Source: a bacterium (lineage in GTDB: Bacteria; JACRDZ01; JAJRWM01). From it: 20,969 nucleotides of DNA. The notes beneath the pieces were generated by a model. That model searched no databases, was not told the DNA's origin, and saw only the letters and a program-made list of their open reading frames with translations. The position numbers and the translations under genes are program-made. The stretch is taken from assembly GCA_024276815.1 (NCBI GenBank), contig JAJRWM010000015.1, forward strand, positions 1-20,969, read 5' to 3'. Below are positions 1 to 7,736 of the stretch, in pieces (position 1 is the stretch's first letter; the number at the start of each line of letters is the position of its first letter).

Positions 1-1233
1 GTTGTCGGCGGCGGGACCTATTTTTTAAATTACGATTTAATCAGCCGGGCGCTTGGTTTCGGCCCCAAGTTTTTTATCCCTCTTTATCTGATGATAATAC
101 TTCTTTTGGGCGCGCTTCTTTCCGGGCTTGGCGGACATTTCCGCCCTTACTCGAAATCTCTCCGCCTCGCCGTCTTCATCCTGCCGGTCATAAGCTTACT
201 CACCCATTACAGCCAGAATAATTACCGGCAACATCGATTAGCCTACTATCTCGGCAAGGATCTGCTGAACACACCGCCGAAAAGCGCCACGCTTTTCGTC
301 GAGGAAGAAGATAACGAGCTGTTTATCGCGACCTATTTCAGACACGTCCTGGGCGTCCGGCCCGATCTTGCGATCTTTGACCCTTACGCGAATCTTTTTC
401 CCGACAGCTACGCGCCCTATTTCAATATCATGAATCGTCAGCCGCCCAGTTTACGCTACCGCTCACAGGTTGAAAAATGGTCTCAGACCGACCAGAACTT
501 CCAGCCGGTTTTCTACACTGTGAAGCCCTATTTAAACGCGCCCTATAACCTGACCGGTCTGTTGTATTATCCAAATGACGCGCCACGGAAAAACCCAAAC
601 TCTATCTGGAAGTATTATCACGACAGCAAGCTGACCACCTCTCCCCTAAACTACTGGTCGCGTTACCTTAAATTCACCTACTCCTTCCACCGGGGCGAGC
701 GCCTGCTTAAGGAGAGACGTTTTGAAGAGGCCTGGAAAGTCTTGTCCGAAGCTTACCGGGAAGTCGAGGGCACGCAGTGGCTCTCATACAACCTGGGGGT
801 AATATTCCAGGAAAACGCCTGGTACAACCAGGCGGTAGCGTTCTATGAGCAAGAAATCAACCTGGGACCACCCAACCGTGAGGCCTGGATTAACCTGGGC
901 GTCGTTCACACCAAACTCAAAAAGCTGGACCAAGCTCTTTCGTCATTCAAACAAGCTGAAAGCATCCGTCCCGGCGCCGATTTAAGCAACGCCATCGCCA
1001 ACACCTATTCAAGAATGAAGCTTTACGGACCGGCGAACCGCTATTTTGAAAGGGCGGTTAAGCAAGACCCGAACTCGGCTGATTACCGTTATAACCGGGC
1101 TTTAAACATGATGAACATCGATAAAAATCTGGCGGCGGCTCTCTGGCGGCAATTCTTGGCGGCTTATACCGGCAAGGTTGAACCGAGCCTGATCCAGAAC
1201 GCCGAACGCAACTTACAGGACAGCCTTCGATGA
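1..1233 (+). CDS. DUF2723/TMEM260-like membrane protein with C-terminal TPR repeats (5' end outside window)
   Basis: The reading frame is open from base 1, ahead of the first Met at 91, so this is the 3' part of a longer gene. The visible part starts with two hydrophobic segments, passes into a soluble region with the pattern of the DUF2723 C-terminal half (a stretch around SATLFVEEEDNELF, then LGVRPDLAIFDPY), and ends in about four TPR units from roughly residue 200 of the Met-91 numbering (for example EAWINLGVVHTKLKKLDQAL). DUF2723 proteins are GT-C fold glycosyltransferase relatives; the human member TMEM260 is a protein O-mannosyltransferase. The bacterial substrate is unknown. The stop overlaps the start of the next gene by four bases (ATGA), so the two are probably coupled. 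The next gene is a paralogue, which suggests a tandem duplication. The family call is fairly sure; activity is inferred. Confidence 0.8.
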   Translation, partial: VVGGGTYFLNYDLISRALGFGPKFFIPLYLMIILLLGALLSGLGGHFRPYSKSLRLAVFILPVISLLTHYSQNNYRQHRLAYYLGKDLLNTPPKSATLFVEEEDNELFIATYFRHVLGVRPDLAIFDPYANLFPDSYAPYFNIMNRQPPSLRYRSQVEKWSQTDQNFQPVFYTVKPYLNAPYNLTGLLYYPNDAPRKNPNSIWKYYHDSKLTTSPLNYWSRYLKFTYSFHRGERLLKERRFEEAWKVLSEAYREVEGTQWLSYNLGVIFQENAWYNQAVAFYEQEINLGPPNREAWINLGVVHTKLKKLDQALSSFKQAESIRPGADLSNAIANTYSRMKLYGPANRYFERAVKQDPNSADYRYNRALNMMNIDKNLAAALWRQFLAAYTGKVEPSLIQNAERNLQDSLR

Positions 1234-2147
1234 AAAAACAGACCGCGGTTTTGATAGTCCTCATCAGCCTGGGGGTTCTTCTGAAGGGAGTCAATCCGAC
1301 CGTTGGCTTCGGCGACAGCGGCGAATTGATTACCGGCGCCTATACCTTAGGCGTCTCACACGCGCCCGGGCAGCCGCTGTACTTAATGTTAGCTCATCTG
1401 GGAGCAAAGCTACCGTTAGGTGAAATCGCTTTCCGGGTTAACCTGGTCTCGGCAATCTTCGCCGCGCTTTCTTTATTGTTTTTATATTTAGTCCTGTGCG
1501 ACGACACCCCGGTAATCCTTTCTTGGGGAGCGGTCTTGGCAGTTTTCCTTTGCAAACCGTTTATCAACCAGAGCATCTGGAGCGAAGTCTATACTCTATT
1601 TATCAGTTTTATTCTGGGCGGGATCTATCTCGTTAAAACGGGGCGTCGTTTCAAATCGACCAGCCGGCTTCTGGGTTTACTGCTGGGCTTAGGAGTTGTT
1701 ATCCATTATATGACCGTTTTACTGCTGCCGGTTTTGCTGGTTTTTCTTTTTGTTATTAATAAGCGGAAACCTCGGTTCAAGACAATTCTTTTAGGGCTTA
1801 TCATGTTTTCGCTCTCGATGCTGGTTTTTCTTTACCTGCCTTTGAGGGCCGCTAACCACCCTTATCTTAACTGGGGCAGCCCCTTTAACCTGAGCGGGTT
1901 TTTCTATCACCTGATGATTAAGCAGCGGGGCGGCGGCTTGCCGGGTGGACCGCTCGCGGTTCAATTAAAACAGTTAGTCACCCTGGGTTCGGTTATTGTT
2001 GGCCAGTTCCATTGGGGGGGGGGTGCTCTTGCCGTTAATATTCCTGTATCCCTTTCTCGCCTCTCCCAAAGAACGAAGCTGGAGTGTTTTTGTTTTGACG
2101 ATGATCCTGGTATCTTTTTTCCTCTTCGGCTGGTTGTTGAAATTTAA
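1230..2147 (+). CDS. DUF2723/TMEM260-like glycosyltransferase, N-terminal part, shifted out of frame at a G10 tract
   Basis: This is the N-terminal half of a DUF2723 family membrane protein. The family hallmark is present: a first transmembrane helix, then GDSGEL with Asp29 and Glu32, then SHAPGQPLY with His44. Several further hydrophobic helices follow. The true coding part runs to about 2023, where ten G in a row (2014-2023) throw translation into a frame that ends at 2147 with a non-homologous tail. Nine G would instead join it to the downstream frame and give an uninterrupted protein of about 590 residues ending at 3003. The start ATG overlaps the previous stop (ATGA). The break may be an assembly error, a real frameshift mutation, or a phase-variable tract. 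The protein probably acts in the membrane on a polyprenyl-phosphate sugar donor; that is inferred from the family. Confidence 0.85.
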   Translation: MKKQTAVLIVLISLGVLLKGVNPTVGFGDSGELITGAYTLGVSHAPGQPLYLMLAHLGAKLPLGEIAFRVNLVSAIFAALSLLFLYLVLCDDTPVILSWGAVLAVFLCKPFINQSIWSEVYTLFISFILGGIYLVKTGRRFKSTSRLLGLLLGLGVVIHYMTVLLLPVLLVFLFVINKRKPRFKTILLGLIMFSLSMLVFLYLPLRAANHPYLNWGSPFNLSGFFYHLMIKQRGGGLPGGPLAVQLKQLVTLGSVIVGQFHWGGGALAVNIPVSLSRLSQRTKLECFCFDDDPGIFFPLRLVVEI

Positions 2148-3003
2148 CACTCCTGAACTGGCCAGACTTCAGGGGCCGAAGTTTTTCCTGATCACGCTAA
2201 TTTTAACGGTCTATATCTTTTTCAGGTTAGCTGACCGATTTAGCCAAAAGTTAAAACAAATAACGAACAAAGGCCTGGAAACTATTAAGGGGGCCCTTTT
2301 TAGAAAAAACGCCGCCCCCCTAAAACCCCCCACAAAAACCTTGATTGGCCGGCGGCAAAGACCTGATAAAAGCTTGTTAAAGGTTCTGAAGAATTCAACA
2401 ATCTATCAACAAGGCGCCGCGGCGTTGCTGCTGCTGTTTTTGCTCCACCCCAACCTGGTTTCCAATATCAGCGATTTCAACAGACAATCAGCCTACTATT
2501 ACGCCTATGACTACGCTGATAATATACTCAACGCCGGCCAAAAAGAGAACGCCATTTACCTGGCCGATGATAGTTTTGGCTTCCCGGCCATGTATCAACT
2601 GGCGGTGTTAAATAAAACTCCCGGCAAAAAGCTTGTTCCCCTGGGCAATACCTTTACGAACTGGGGGGTGGAAAACCTTTTTCATAATTATCCCGAATTA
2701 CGGCCCGGCTACCTGAAAAGCAAAGCCCCCCCCTATTCCGAGTATCAACTGGGGCCGAAGCTGATTCGGGAATTAATCAGGGAGAAAGAAGCGGCTTTTT
2801 CTGTTTTCTCGCCCTTCGCGGCGACTGATCTTCCGCCCGGATTCAGGAATTACCAACGAATTTTGGGTTACCGGATATCTCTGACTCCGCCTGGCCCAAA
2901 AACCAGAAGTTCGCTACTTAGGCTAAGAGGTTTCCGGCAAAATTCTTTTGTGGCCGATCAGTGGTCGAAAGCTTTGATCCCGGTTTACCGGAACGGTTAT
3001 TAG
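1996..3003 (+). CDS. DUF2723/TMEM260-like glycosyltransferase, C-terminal part (downstream of the frameshift)
   Basis: This continues the gene that starts at 1230. Real coding in this frame begins at the G tract (about 2023); the TTG at 1996 is only the first start-like codon in the frame and has no convincing ribosome site. It carries transmembrane helices (a hydrophobic stretch near LLPLIFLYPF, another near FFLITLILTVYIFF, and one near AALLLLFLLHP). A soluble C-terminal domain parallels that of the preceding gene (NAIYLADDSFGFPAMYQL matches SATLFVEEEDNELFIATY in position). A basic, proline-rich loop of roughly 45 residues, encoded by about 2260-2400, has no counterpart in the paralogue and includes G-run and C-run sequence. 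The gene ends in TAG. Alone, this fragment would lack the catalytic DSGE region, so it should function only when joined to the upstream half. Confidence 0.8.
   Translation: MLASSIGGGVLLPLIFLYPFLASPKERSWSVFVLTMILVSFFLFGWLLKFNTPELARLQGPKFFLITLILTVYIFFRLADRFSQKLKQITNKGLETIKGALFRKNAAPLKPPTKTLIGRRQRPDKSLLKVLKNSTIYQQGAAALLLLFLLHPNLVSNISDFNRQSAYYYAYDYADNILNAGQKENAIYLADDSFGFPAMYQLAVLNKTPGKKLVPLGNTFTNWGVENLFHNYPELRPGYLKSKAPPYSEYQLGPKLIRELIREKEAAFSVFSPFAATDLPPGFRNYQRILGYRISLTPPGPKTRSSLLRLRGFRQNSFVADQWSKALIPVYRNGY
2014..2023 (+). repeat. G10 homopolymer at the frame break
   Basis: Ten consecutive G lie exactly where the two halves of the DUF2723 gene change frame. Deleting one G joins frame 3 to frame 1 and reads Trp-Gly-Gly-Val-Leu-Leu across the junction. 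A C8 run at 2726-2733 lies further down the same gene. Confidence 0.95.
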
Positions 3004-3076
3004 AGCAATTAATGTTCTTTTGTAAGGTTTTCCTTGTATTGACAAGACAACTAAAGTTTTTGCGAGGGGGTGACGA

Positions 3077-3111
3077 GGGGGGGGGCGGTTTTTTCTACAA
3101 AGAACTCCCCC
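3077..3111. terminator. G-rich hairpin between convergent genes
   Basis: A nine-G run (3077-3085) is followed by GGTTTTTT, a CTAC loop, AAAGAAC and CCCCC. GTTTTTT (3088-3094) pairs with AAAGAAC (3099-3105) with one G-U pair; outside it G3081-3085 pairs with C3107-3111 across a one-base bulge. It sits between the convergent ends of the DUF2723 gene (3003) and livM (3159), so it could act as a bidirectional terminator, although no clear U-run follows on either strand. The rest of 3004-3158 holds only AT-rich sequence and small hairpins. Confidence 0.5.
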
Positions 3112-3158
3112 TGAGGTTTGCTGGTAATATTTTTTGACTTGTTTTATCGCGCTTTGTT

Positions 3159-4136
3159 TCAGGAGGTTTTTTTCTTTTCGCCCAGGAGGCCGTTAGGGCG
3201 GAAGAGTAAGATCAATTCGAGAAAAACACTGATAGCGATAATTCTCAGGGGGCTTTGTTGGGTCCGATAAAACTCCAGGGCCTTCTGTACCAGCGATGAT
3301 GACTTGAACGGTGCGGTGAGGCAGGCGAACAGCTCAGGCAGAAATTCGGTGCCCGACCAGATGCCCCAGATGATAAAGGCGCCCAGAATCGCGCCCCGGT
3401 TGTTACCGCTGCCGCCGACGATCAGCATGACCCAGATCAAAAAAGTGAACTGCATGGGATGAAAAACCCCGGGGCTGACAAAAGACGTGTAATGAGCGTA
3501 AAGACCGCCGGCGATTCCCATAACCATGGCTCCCAGGATCAAAGCCTGCATTTTATAAGAGAAAACGTTTTTGCCAACCGCCATAACCACGACCTCGTCC
3601 TCCCTGATCCCCCGCAAAACCCGCCCCCAGGGGGAACGGATCAGGCGTTCGAGAACCAGATAAATCACAAGCAATACGGCTAATACCAGCGACAGGTAGA
3701 TCAGGTTGTAATTTCCGCCGCCGGCCAAGGCTTCCCAGGGCTTGGGAATCCCCTTGATGCCACGATTGCCATTGGTCAGGGCGGTCTCATTGGTAAAAAC
3801 CAGCCTGATTGATTCAGCGATACCCAGCGTAGCGATCGCCAGATAGTCCTCTTTGAGTTTCAGGGTTGGCAAACCGATTAAAAAGGCGATCAGGCCGGCG
3901 ACGGCGGCTGCTCCCAGCAGACCAACGAAAATCGGCAGGCCAAAACCGCCCAGGTGTCTGGTGACGGCCGGTTTGGTCAGTATCGCGCTGGTGTAAGCTC
4001 CGACGGCGAAGAAGCCGGCGACGCCAACGTTAAAAAGACCGGTAAAACCCCGCTGCAAGTTCAAGCCCAGGGTAATGATGGCGAAAATGCCGGCCATAAT
4101 GGAAAAGGCGATTAAAAAACTGATGATGCCGCTCAC
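3159..4136 (-). CDS. livM: Branched-chain amino acid ABC transporter permease LivM
   Basis: This is one of the two membrane subunits of a LIV/HAAT-type importer, which moves leucine, isoleucine, valine or related carboxylates across the inner membrane. At 325 residues it has the usual length for LivM without long extensions. The family signature LNLQRGFTGLFNVGVAGF is near residue 25, and the cytoplasmic coupling loop (RSPWGRVLRGIREDEVVVMAVG) lies at about 170-190. Around nine hydrophobic helices are seen. Its start overlaps the livH stop by four bases (ATGA), so it is translated with livH. It is last in the operon and ends in TGA before a convergent spacer. The family call is secure; substrate specificity cannot be read from the permease. 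Confidence 0.93.
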   Translation of the reverse strand: MSGIISFLIAFSIMAGIFAIITLGLNLQRGFTGLFNVGVAGFFAVGAYTSAILTKPAVTRHLGGFGLPIFVGLLGAAAVAGLIAFLIGLPTLKLKEDYLAIATLGIAESIRLVFTNETALTNGNRGIKGIPKPWEALAGGGNYNLIYLSLVLAVLLVIYLVLERLIRSPWGRVLRGIREDEVVVMAVGKNVFSYKMQALILGAMVMGIAGGLYAHYTSFVSPGVFHPMQFTFLIWVMLIVGGSGNNRGAILGAFIIWGIWSGTEFLPELFACLTAPFKSSSLVQKALEFYRTQQSPLRIIAISVFLELILLFRPNGLLGEKKKTS

Positions 4137-4993
4137 GCTCTCCTCCGCTCCCGGCCAAAGATACCCGACGGTTTGATTAACAGCACTAAAACCAGAATGG
4201 TGAAAGATACCGCCGGTTTATAGGCGGGAGGCAAAACGGCCGTTGACATTGCCTGGGAAATGCCAATGATTAAACCGCCGGCCATCGCGCCGTAGGGCTT
4301 GCCAATACCGCCCAGGATAACGGCGGCGAAGATCGATAACAGTATCTCCCAGCCCATGGTTGGTCTCAACTGGACTTCCAGCCCCAGGAAAATGCCGGCA
4401 GCGGCGGCCAGGGCGCAACCCAAACCCCAGGTCCAGCCGATGATCCACTGAGTGTCGATACCAACGACTTTGGCCAGTTCCATATTGTCGGCAACCGCCC
4501 GCATGGCTTTGCCGGTGCGCGTCTTTTTCAGAAAAAGATGCAGCAGGACGATCAACAATACCGACAGGAAAACGATCAGGATTTCATCAGGCTTGATTCT
4601 CACTCCGAAGGGCAGTCTCATGGCCATCTGAATATCGGTGGAATAATAACGCATCCGCGGCCCCCAGATAATATGGACGAGGTTGCGCAAACCCAGAGCG
4701 ACTCCCACCGACGCGATGAGCAATGTGGTGGGAGGGCGATTCCGCAAGCGGCTGTAAAGTAATTTATCGATTAAAATACCGAGCAGGGCCGTCATCGCCA
4801 TGGCCGGGATAATCGCGACCGGCAGCGGCAGGCCCAGCATGATAAAAGCCAGACCGAGGTAAGCGCCAACCGTCATGACATCCCCATGAGCGAAGTTGGC
4901 GAATTTTAAGATACCATAGGTCAAAGTCAGCCCGACTCCGCCTAAAACAATAATGCTGCCGACAATTATTCCGTTAACAAACAGTTGTAACAT
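4133..4993 (-). CDS. livH: Branched-chain amino acid ABC transporter permease LivH
   Basis: This is the second membrane subunit of the LIV importer, 286 residues, typical for LivH. The N-terminal signature GLTLTYGILKFANFAHGD at about residues 21-39 is diagnostic, and the coupling loop TRTGKAMRAVADNMELAKVV is near 160-180. It pairs with LivM to form the translocation path and with LivG and LivF as energy source. The start codon shares one base with the livF stop (TAATG) and the stop overlaps livM (ATGA), so the four genes form one tightly packed operon. No periplasmic binding protein gene (livK) is next to it, so the binding protein must be encoded elsewhere if the system is complete. Confidence 0.94.
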   Translation of the reverse strand: MLQLFVNGIIVGSIIVLGGVGLTLTYGILKFANFAHGDVMTVGAYLGLAFIMLGLPLPVAIIPAMAMTALLGILIDKLLYSRLRNRPPTTLLIASVGVALGLRNLVHIIWGPRMRYYSTDIQMAMRLPFGVRIKPDEILIVFLSVLLIVLLHLFLKKTRTGKAMRAVADNMELAKVVGIDTQWIIGWTWGLGCALAAAAGIFLGLEVQLRPTMGWEILLSIFAAVILGGIGKPYGAMAGGLIIGISQAMSTAVLPPAYKPAVSFTILVLVLLIKPSGIFGRERRRA

Positions 4994-5781
4994 TAACGCC
5001 CCAAAAAAAGTTTTCCGATGTCAGCGTTATCCAATAACGCCCGGCCGCTGTCTTCGTATTCATTTTTGCCGGTGACCAGCACATAACCCCGATCAGAGAT
5101 TTTCAACGCTCGCTTGGCGTTCTGCTCGATCATTAAAATCGCGACGCCCGCCTCTTTTATTTTAAGGATTTTTTCCATCAGGTCATCAACCAGGTTAGGC
5201 GCTAATCCCGCCGAAGGTTCATCCAGCAGTAAAAGCTTTGGTTTCAGCATGAGAGCGATGCTGATAGCCAGCATCTGCTGCTGACCGCCGGAAAGGTTGC
5301 CGGCTTTTTGGCCCAGATTATCCATGAGAAAGGGGAATATCCGGGATATTTCCTCCATGCTTTCTTCCTCGTGACCGGCGTTGCCGTTTTTTTTACCTGA
5401 ACCGCCAAAGAGAAACGGAAGAGCTTGAGATATTTTCGCGAGAGCGAACCCGTCGCGTCCGTTTTGGCTAAAGGCGCCCATGGCGAGATTTTCAGCCAGG
5501 GTGAGATCGGGGAAGACGTTCCTGTTCTGCGGCACGAATCCCAAGCCCAGGCGGACCAGCTTACGGGGCGGCAGTCCGGTGATCTTCTCATCTCTGTAAA
5601 CAATCGAACCGGACGCTATCTCCACCAGGCCGAAAACAGATTTCATCAAAGTTGACTTGCCGGCGCCGTTGGGACCGATGACCGAGACTATCTCATTTTC
5701 CCCAACCTGTAGCGAAGCACCCTTCAGGATGTTGATCTTTCCATAGCCGGAGACTAAATCACTGACCTGTAAGATGGGCAT
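4993..5781 (-). CDS. livF: Branched-chain amino acid ABC transporter ATPase LivF
   Basis: This is an ATP-binding subunit of the LIV importer at the inner face of the membrane. Walker A GPNGAGKST is at 36-44, the Q-loop Gln at 85, the signature LSGGQ at 163-167 and Walker B LLLLDEPSAG from 183, all intact. The protein has 262 residues, about 25 more than usual for LivF. The extra length lies in the helical region between Q-loop and signature (roughly 105-143), a Gly/Lys/Glu-rich insert of unknown role. It starts five bases after livG ends and shares its stop with the livH start. The assignment rests on the order and on the short LivF-type C-terminus, and is secure as a LIV ATPase. Confidence 0.93.
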   Translation of the reverse strand: MPILQVSDLVSGYGKINILKGASLQVGENEIVSVIGPNGAGKSTLMKSVFGLVEIASGSIVYRDEKITGLPPRKLVRLGLGFVPQNRNVFPDLTLAENLAMGAFSQNGRDGFALAKISQALPFLFGGSGKKNGNAGHEEESMEEISRIFPFLMDNLGQKAGNLSGGQQQMLAISIALMLKPKLLLLDEPSAGLAPNLVDDLMEKILKIKEAGVAILMIEQNAKRALKISDRGYVLVTGKNEYEDSGRALLDNADIGKLFLGR

Positions 5782-5786
5782 GAATT

Positions 5787-6575
5787 CTATACTCCGAGGT
5801 ACGCTTCCAAAACTCTCTTGTCTTTTTTGATCTCGTGCGCGCTGCCTTCCATCAATTTGGAGCCTTCAGTCATGACAATTATGGGATTGCACAGGTTCAT
5901 GACCAAATCCATATCGTGTTCTATCAAGAGAAAGGTTTTGCCGGTCAGGTTCAGTTTCCTGATGTCCGCGACCAGTTTTTTCATCAGGCTTTTGTTTACG
6001 CCGGCCCCAGGCTCGTCCAGCAAAATCATCTCCGGGTCGGCCATCATGGTGCGGGCGATTTCCAGTAGTGTTTTCTGACCCACCGAGAGGTTGCCCGCGT
6101 ATTCGTCTTTGAGGTGGAAGATTTCAATGAAATTAAGCACCTCAAAAGCTTTTTCCCTTATTTCTTTTTCCTGTTCCCTGATGGCGCCCGGCGGCAACCA
6201 GATGTTGACCAGGTTTTCGCCTAACTGGTTATGGGGAATCAGCGTCAGGTTTTCCATAACGGTCATTTTTTGCAGTTCCCTGGCAATCTGAAACGTTCTC
6301 ATCAGCCGCCGCTGACATATTTGGTGAGGTTTTAGCGAGTCAATGCGCTCTGAATTAAACCAGATTTCGCCCTTGTCCGGTTGATAAAATCCGGAGATCA
6401 GGTTAAACAAAGATGTTTTACCGGCGCCATTGGGACCGATGATGCCGGTTATCGTTCCTCTCTTAACGCTTAGCGTGCAGTCGCGAACAGCTTTAATCCC
6501 GCCAAAGTCTTTTTCCAGCCCCTTGATTTCCAGGATATAATCAATGCGCTCTGTTTTTTCCTCACCGTTGGCCAT
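5787..6575 (-). CDS. livG: Branched-chain amino acid ABC transporter ATPase LivG
   Basis: This is the other ATP-binding subunit of the LIV importer and the first gene of the operon. Walker A GPNGAGKTS is at 47-55, the signature is LSVGQ followed by LLEIARTMM (LivG proteins often vary here), and Walker B ILLDEPGAGVN follows. The LivG-specific C-terminus, ending VLEAYLG, is present. The protein has 262 residues. The ATG at 6575 is the only good start in the frame before the conserved domain, yet it lies only nine bases from a strong -10 box, which implies an almost leaderless transcript. Expression is probably set from the promoter shared with the divergent rnf genes. Confidence 0.93.
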   Translation of the reverse strand: MANGEEKTERIDYILEIKGLEKDFGGIKAVRDCTLSVKRGTITGIIGPNGAGKTSLFNLISGFYQPDKGEIWFNSERIDSLKPHQICQRRLMRTFQIARELQKMTVMENLTLIPHNQLGENLVNIWLPPGAIREQEKEIREKAFEVLNFIEIFHLKDEYAGNLSVGQKTLLEIARTMMADPEMILLDEPGAGVNKSLMKKLVADIRKLNLTGKTFLLIEHDMDLVMNLCNPIIVMTEGSKLMEGSAHEIKKDKRVLEAYLGV

Positions 6576-6584
6576 CTTATGGCC

Positions 6585-6613
6585 ATTATATTAAATCGAA
6601 CCGTAAACTTCAA
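6585..6613 (-). promoter_or_regulatory. Sigma-70 type promoter of the liv operon
   Basis: Read on the minus strand, TTGAAG (6608-6613), a 17-base spacer and TATAAT (6585-6590) match the housekeeping consensus well. The expected start point is within two or three bases of the livG ATG, so the mRNA would be nearly leaderless. Confidence 0.65.
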
Positions 6614-6722
6614 GGTAAGTATATTTTGGCGGAATGGTTCAATTTTTTGAATTCGCGATTGTCCCTCTTCTCCGGCTGACAACTAAAACAAAAACAGTTT
6701 CTGGAAAAATAATCTTTCCTAT

Positions 6723-6730
6723 GCTACAAT
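6723..6730 (+). promoter_or_regulatory. Extended -10 promoter candidate of rnfD
   Basis: TG-C-TACAAT (hexamer at 6725-6730) resembles an extended -10 element; no good -35 is seen 17 bases upstream. The ATG of rnfD begins seven bases after the hexamer and no Shine-Dalgarno sequence lies before it, consistent with a leaderless mRNA. Confidence 0.4.
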
Positions 6731-6737
6731 TCGCTCT

Positions 6738-7736
6738 ATGCAAAACAGCTTGCTGGTATCTTCCTCACCACATTTAAGAGATAGTCAGAATACCGCCCGG
6801 ATCATGTGGCTGGTTGTCCTGTCGCTGTTGCCGGCGCTGCTGGGCAGCGTTTATTTCTTTGGCTGGGCGGCGTTAAAGATAACTTCTATCAGTGTCATCT
6901 CCTGTATGATCACTGAAGCTGTTATTCAAAATGTGCGTGGTAAAAAAATCTCCTTGTTCGACGGCAGCGCGGTAATTACCGGCATCCTGCTCGCTTTTTG
7001 TCTGCCGCCGGGCATACCCTGGTGGCTGCCGGCGGTCGGCGGCCTGGTCGCTATTGGCATCGGTAAACAGGCTTTTGGCGGTCTGGGACACAATTTATTC
7101 AATCCGGCGTTGGTGGGCCGCGCTTTTCTCTTAGCCAGCTGGCCGGTATTAATGACCACGAAATATCTCACTCCGGAATTTGGCGCGGACGCTCTGACCA
7201 GCGCTACTCCGCTGGGAACCTTAAAGAGCGCTTTAGCGGTCGGGGCCGGTCCCGAACGCGTTAAGGCGGCCCTGGAGGTTGGTAGCTGGCCAAACATCGC
7301 CCAGTTTTTTATTGGTCGGATGGGCGGCAGTATCGGCGAGACCTCCGTTTTGTTATTATTAGTCGGAGCCGCGATGCTTTACGCCATGAAATTGATTGAC
7401 TGGCGAATTCCCATCCCCTTCATTGGCGTGGTCATGCTTTTCGGCTGGATTTTTGGCGGCCCGCAAGTTTTCACCGGTCAGCCCTTGGTCCATCTGTTAA
7501 GCGGCGGCCTGGTCCTGGGAGCTTTTTTCATGGCCACCGATATGGTGACCAGTCCCATGACTTCCAGGGGCAAAATAGTTTTCGGGCTGGGATGCGGCTT
7601 GCTGACCGCGGTCATCAGAATTTGGGGCGGTTATCCGGAGGGTGTCTCCTACTCAATATTATTGATGAATGGAACCGCCCCTTTAATTGACCGTTATACC
7701 CAGCCCAGGAAATTTGGGGTGCCGGCGGGATCATGA
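6738..7736 (+). CDS. rnfD: Rnf ion-translocating oxidoreductase subunit D
   Basis: RnfD is a membrane subunit of the Rnf complex, which passes electrons from reduced ferredoxin to NAD+ while pumping Na+ or H+. At 332 residues it has normal length. The start is set by the family N-terminus (LLVSSSPHLRD followed by IMWLVVLSLLPALLG). Multiple transmembrane helices, the GHNLFNPALVGRAF motif at 117-130 and the TSATPL motif at 154-159 are present; Thr157 is the expected covalent FMN attachment site. It is the first gene of the cluster here, whereas rnfC normally precedes it. Its stop overlaps rnfG by four bases. No ribosome site is seen before the ATG. Confidence 0.96.
   Translation: MQNSLLVSSSPHLRDSQNTARIMWLVVLSLLPALLGSVYFFGWAALKITSISVISCMITEAVIQNVRGKKISLFDGSAVITGILLAFCLPPGIPWWLPAVGGLVAIGIGKQAFGGLGHNLFNPALVGRAFLLASWPVLMTTKYLTPEFGADALTSATPLGTLKSALAVGAGPERVKAALEVGSWPNIAQFFIGRMGGSIGETSVLLLLVGAAMLYAMKLIDWRIPIPFIGVVMLFGWIFGGPQVFTGQPLVHLLSGGLVLGAFFMATDMVTSPMTSRGKIVFGLGCGLLTAVIRIWGGYPEGVSYSILLMNGTAPLIDRYTQPRKFGVPAGS

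Noticed and set aside
3160-3170. AGGAGG on the plus strand as a ribosome binding site
   Set aside because: It is the complement of the last codons of livM, and no plus-strand gene follows.
6041-6130. LivG signature reading LSVGQ instead of LSGGQ as a defect
   Set aside because: LivG proteins vary at this position, and the Walker A, Walker B and C-terminal features are intact.
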